Shown piece after piece: positions 35,239 through 36,828 of a stretch of DNA of 36,828 nucleotides (position 1 is the first letter of the stretch; the number at the start of each line of letters is the position of its first letter). The notes beneath the pieces are model-generated. The model was given only the letters and a program-made list of their open reading frames with translations, was not told the origin of the DNA and did no database searches. This stretch comes from a virus. The stretch lies in IMG/VR virus record IMGVR_UViG_3300028423_000812, positions 1 to 36,828 of that record; one strand, given 5' to 3'. Position numbers and translations under genes: made by a program.

Positions 35239-36609
35239 ATGGCTAAACTACAATCATTTGAAGAATTTTCAAAATTCAAAGCTGAGCAAGATTCAATTGC
35301 TTTAGAAAAAGAACAAAACATAAAAAGAGAAGTAAAGGCTTCTTTTTTTAAAAACCTATTAGCTGAATATAACGTAGACTCAATATCATCGTTAACTCCA
35401 GAACAAAAACAAGAGTTTTATTCTAGATTAGAAGAGTCAAAAAAGACAGTAATTGAGGGTAATGCTTTTGGTGACGCAGTAAGAAAAGCTAAAGAGACTG
35501 GTAAAGAAGAATTCGAATTTGAAGGTAAAGCTTACAAAGTAACTAATGTTGATAAAGAAGACAAAGAAAACGCAGAAGACTTTGCTGAAGAATCAACAGC
35601 AAACGAAAATCAAGTAAAGATCGGAGACAAAGTTATTGGTTTATACAGAACTGGTAAAAATAATCCGGAGTACAAAGGTACAGTTTCAGATATTCAAAAA
35701 AATGGAGGTATAGTAATATCTTTAGATAAGCCGTTATCATCCACTGGACAGGCGAGTGTCGTACTCCCACCTAAAGATGTTATTAAAGAAGAATCAGTAG
35801 TTACTGAAGGCAAAGATGATTTTATAGCTAGACATTCTGGAACTAACATAACTTTAAAGAAAGGGTACAAACACTATACAGAAGAAGAATTAAATGACCT
35901 ATATGATAAATTAGGAGATCTAGTTAAAACTCTTAAGGTAAAAGATGTTACTCTTGTATTTGAGTCTGAAGTTAGTGAGGCTAAAGGGTTTAAAAATACT
36001 AAAGACTTTGAAGCATTCTTAAAAGAAATTGATAGTATGCCAGAAGCCCAAATCAAGAAAATCATGGGTAAAGATTACATCGATACGCCAGGGTTTTATG
36101 AAGATGAAAAAGATGACTACGAAGATGTGATAGATTTTATGATATCTAACATGGGCCGTGAAGATTTTAATGAATTAAAAGATTGGTGGGAAAACAACGT
36201 TGCAGAATCTGTAATTACTGAAGACAAATTACCTAAAAAGGGGTCAACTGTAAAATTACAACCAGATATTAATTTAGTAAGCTTTATCGATATAAAAGAT
36301 CAAGAGTTAAAAGTAATAGACTATAAAAAGACTGGTTTAATAAGTGGACCTTCAAAATTTTTAATTGTAAAAGATGATAAAGGTAAAAAACACGAAATTA
36401 ATCCAGAATACATTCAAGAATCAGTAGTTAATGAAGCTGACATTAATTCTGATGATGAATTTAAAGAATATGCATTTACAGTTCTTCAAAAAGCATTTGG
36501 CGATGACTTTGATGAAGCAAAGGCACAGGAAGTTGTTGATGGTATCTTAGGCAAAGTTGATGGCGATTATGGTAAGGCTGCAGGTATTCTACAAAGCTCA
36601 CTAGGATAA
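35239..36609 (+). CDS. Multi-domain putative internal head protein with repeated ESxVxE sites
   Basis: 456 residues. The N-terminus (AKLQSFEEFSKFKAEQ) resembles T4-type capsid targeting sequences. A small domain at about 73-103 (NAFGDAVRKAKETGKEEFEF, then EGKAYKV) looks like one found in phage structural proteins. Four spacer motifs break the chain: ESVVTE (185-190), ESEVSE (242-247), ESVITE (323-328) and ESVVNE (394-399). They separate an N-terminal part, helical segments near 210-320, a beta segment at 335-390 and a helical C-terminus. These motifs resemble [LI]-x-E sites of the T4 gp21 prohead protease; ESVITE fits exactly. The protein may be a scaffold-core or injected internal protein cut during head maturation. 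I see no enzyme motif. The leader has ATATATAAACAG 43-32 nt upstream, a weak late-promoter look-alike. Confidence 0.55.
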   Translation: MAKLQSFEEFSKFKAEQDSIALEKEQNIKREVKASFFKNLLAEYNVDSISSLTPEQKQEFYSRLEESKKTVIEGNAFGDAVRKAKETGKEEFEFEGKAYKVTNVDKEDKENAEDFAEESTANENQVKIGDKVIGLYRTGKNNPEYKGTVSDIQKNGGIVISLDKPLSSTGQASVVLPPKDVIKEESVVTEGKDDFIARHSGTNITLKKGYKHYTEEELNDLYDKLGDLVKTLKVKDVTLVFESEVSEAKGFKNTKDFEAFLKEIDSMPEAQIKKIMGKDYIDTPGFYEDEKDDYEDVIDFMISNMGREDFNELKDWWENNVAESVITEDKLPKKGSTVKLQPDINLVSFIDIKDQELKVIDYKKTGLISGPSKFLIVKDDKGKKHEINPEYIQESVVNEADINSDDEFKEYAFTVLQKAFGDDFDEAKAQEVVDGILGKVDGDYGKAAGILQSSLG

Positions 36610-36610
36610 G

Positions 36611-36828
36611 ATGAATAAATTATTTACATACGAACAATTTTTAATAGAGCGAGAGACCAGGAACACTGGTCTCGAGCCCATTTTTGAAGGTGGTGCATAT
36701 GGCCACTTGACACATCCATTCGAAGACTTAGGTCTAACGATGAGAGATGTGAAGGATATGATTGACTCTACAGTTGAAGGTGCATTTGGCCCTGAAAACT
36801 TTGTTCAAGAGAAGACTGATGGCCAACA
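36611..36828 (+). CDS. N-terminus of a nucleotidyltransferase/ligase-like protein with capsid-targeting-like start (partial)
   Basis: 72 complete codons before the right edge. The start MNKLFTYEQFLIERE is close to the T4 capsid targeting type (TYQEFIAE). A second possible cleavage motif (PIFEGG, 23-28) comes before a conserved-looking block GAYGHLTHPFEDLGLTMRDV (28-47). The last residues, QEKTDGQ, contain K68-T-D-G71, the K-x-D-G motif I where DNA/RNA ligases and capping enzymes form a covalent nucleotide bond. The rest of the gene, with the other ligase motifs, is outside the window, so the enzyme call is provisional. The ATG lies one base after the previous stop. Confidence 0.5.
   Translation, partial: MNKLFTYEQFLIERETRNTGLEPIFEGGAYGHLTHPFEDLGLTMRDVKDMIDSTVEGAFGPENFVQEKTDGQ
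36653..36673 (+). repeat. Perfect 8-bp inverted repeat GAGACCAG-5 nt-CTGGTCTC inside a gene start
   Basis: GAGACCAG (36653-36660) and CTGGTCTC (36666-36673) form a GC-rich hairpin with a GAACA loop. It falls at codons 15-21 of the last gene, between its targeting-like start and the IFE|GG site. It is strong for an AT-rich genome and could affect translation, or may reflect coding needs only. Confidence 0.6.

Noticed and set aside
1-36828. CRISPR arrays, insertion sequences, attachment sites
   Set aside because: No regularly spaced repeats, transposase genes or terminal inverted repeats were seen. The only mobile element signature is the split intein and endonuclease cassette.

Overview
This window looks like part of the genome of a large T4-like myovirus (contractile-tailed phage). 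The DNA is AT-rich and every credible gene lies on the + strand. Genes are tightly packed, often with overlapping stop and start codons. Recognisable T4-type genes include baseplate wedge genes 25 and 6, gene 32 (ssDNA-binding protein), gene 61 (primase), uvsY and uvsW. Most starts have no Shine-Dalgarno sequence and are preceded by A/T-only leaders. That habit is typical of Bacteroidota and their phages, so a flavobacterium-like, probably aquatic host is my inference and is not shown directly.

Layout. (1) 1-1494: the end of an unknown gene, then a protein with four S1 RNA-binding domains that resembles ribosomal protein S1. (2) 1552-2862: an amidoligase-like enzyme fused to a beta-helix-like tail. 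(3) 2864-15100: virion structural and baseplate genes, with a probable neck/structural protein, gp25, gp6, a small protein, a gp7-like protein, a short fibre-like protein and two large structural proteins. (4) 15153-28256: adhesion and tail proteins, namely a 2554-residue protein with repeated Cys/Tyr-rich modules and a Calx-beta-like domain, a collagen-like fibre, a membrane-anchored coiled-coil protein whose start may need a +1 frameshift, a 701-residue structural protein and a tail-tube-fold protein. (5) 28262-28642: a small glycine-rich protein with a capsid-targeting-like N-terminus. (6) 28653-35205: replication and recombination genes, namely a RuvC-like nuclease, gp32 with a structured mRNA leader, primase, a small basic protein, UvsY and UvsW. 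(7) 35239 to the end: a multi-domain protein and a truncated nucleotidyltransferase (KxDG) protein, both starting with capsid-targeting-like sequences.

The standout system is in uvsW. The helicase gene is broken exactly inside the DECH (Walker B) motif. The first half ends in a 97-residue N-intein with its own stop codon. A free-standing Vsr/EDxHD-like homing endonuclease with two zinc fingers follows. The second half begins with a 39-residue C-intein. Trans-splicing would give a 502-residue helicase, almost the length of T4 UvsW (503). This is a 'fractured gene' split intein at the catalytic site of a recombination helicase.

Other points of interest are a recurrent TGATATATA promoter-like motif, placed 38-39 nt before the start codon at three genes and at the head of the gp32 leader; a gp32 leader that resembles the autogenous operator of T4 gene 32; and a set of proteins with T4-like capsid-targeting N-termini and repeated ESxVxE sites that may be cut by the prohead protease. 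Nothing here was checked against a database. Family calls come from motifs and remembered family features.
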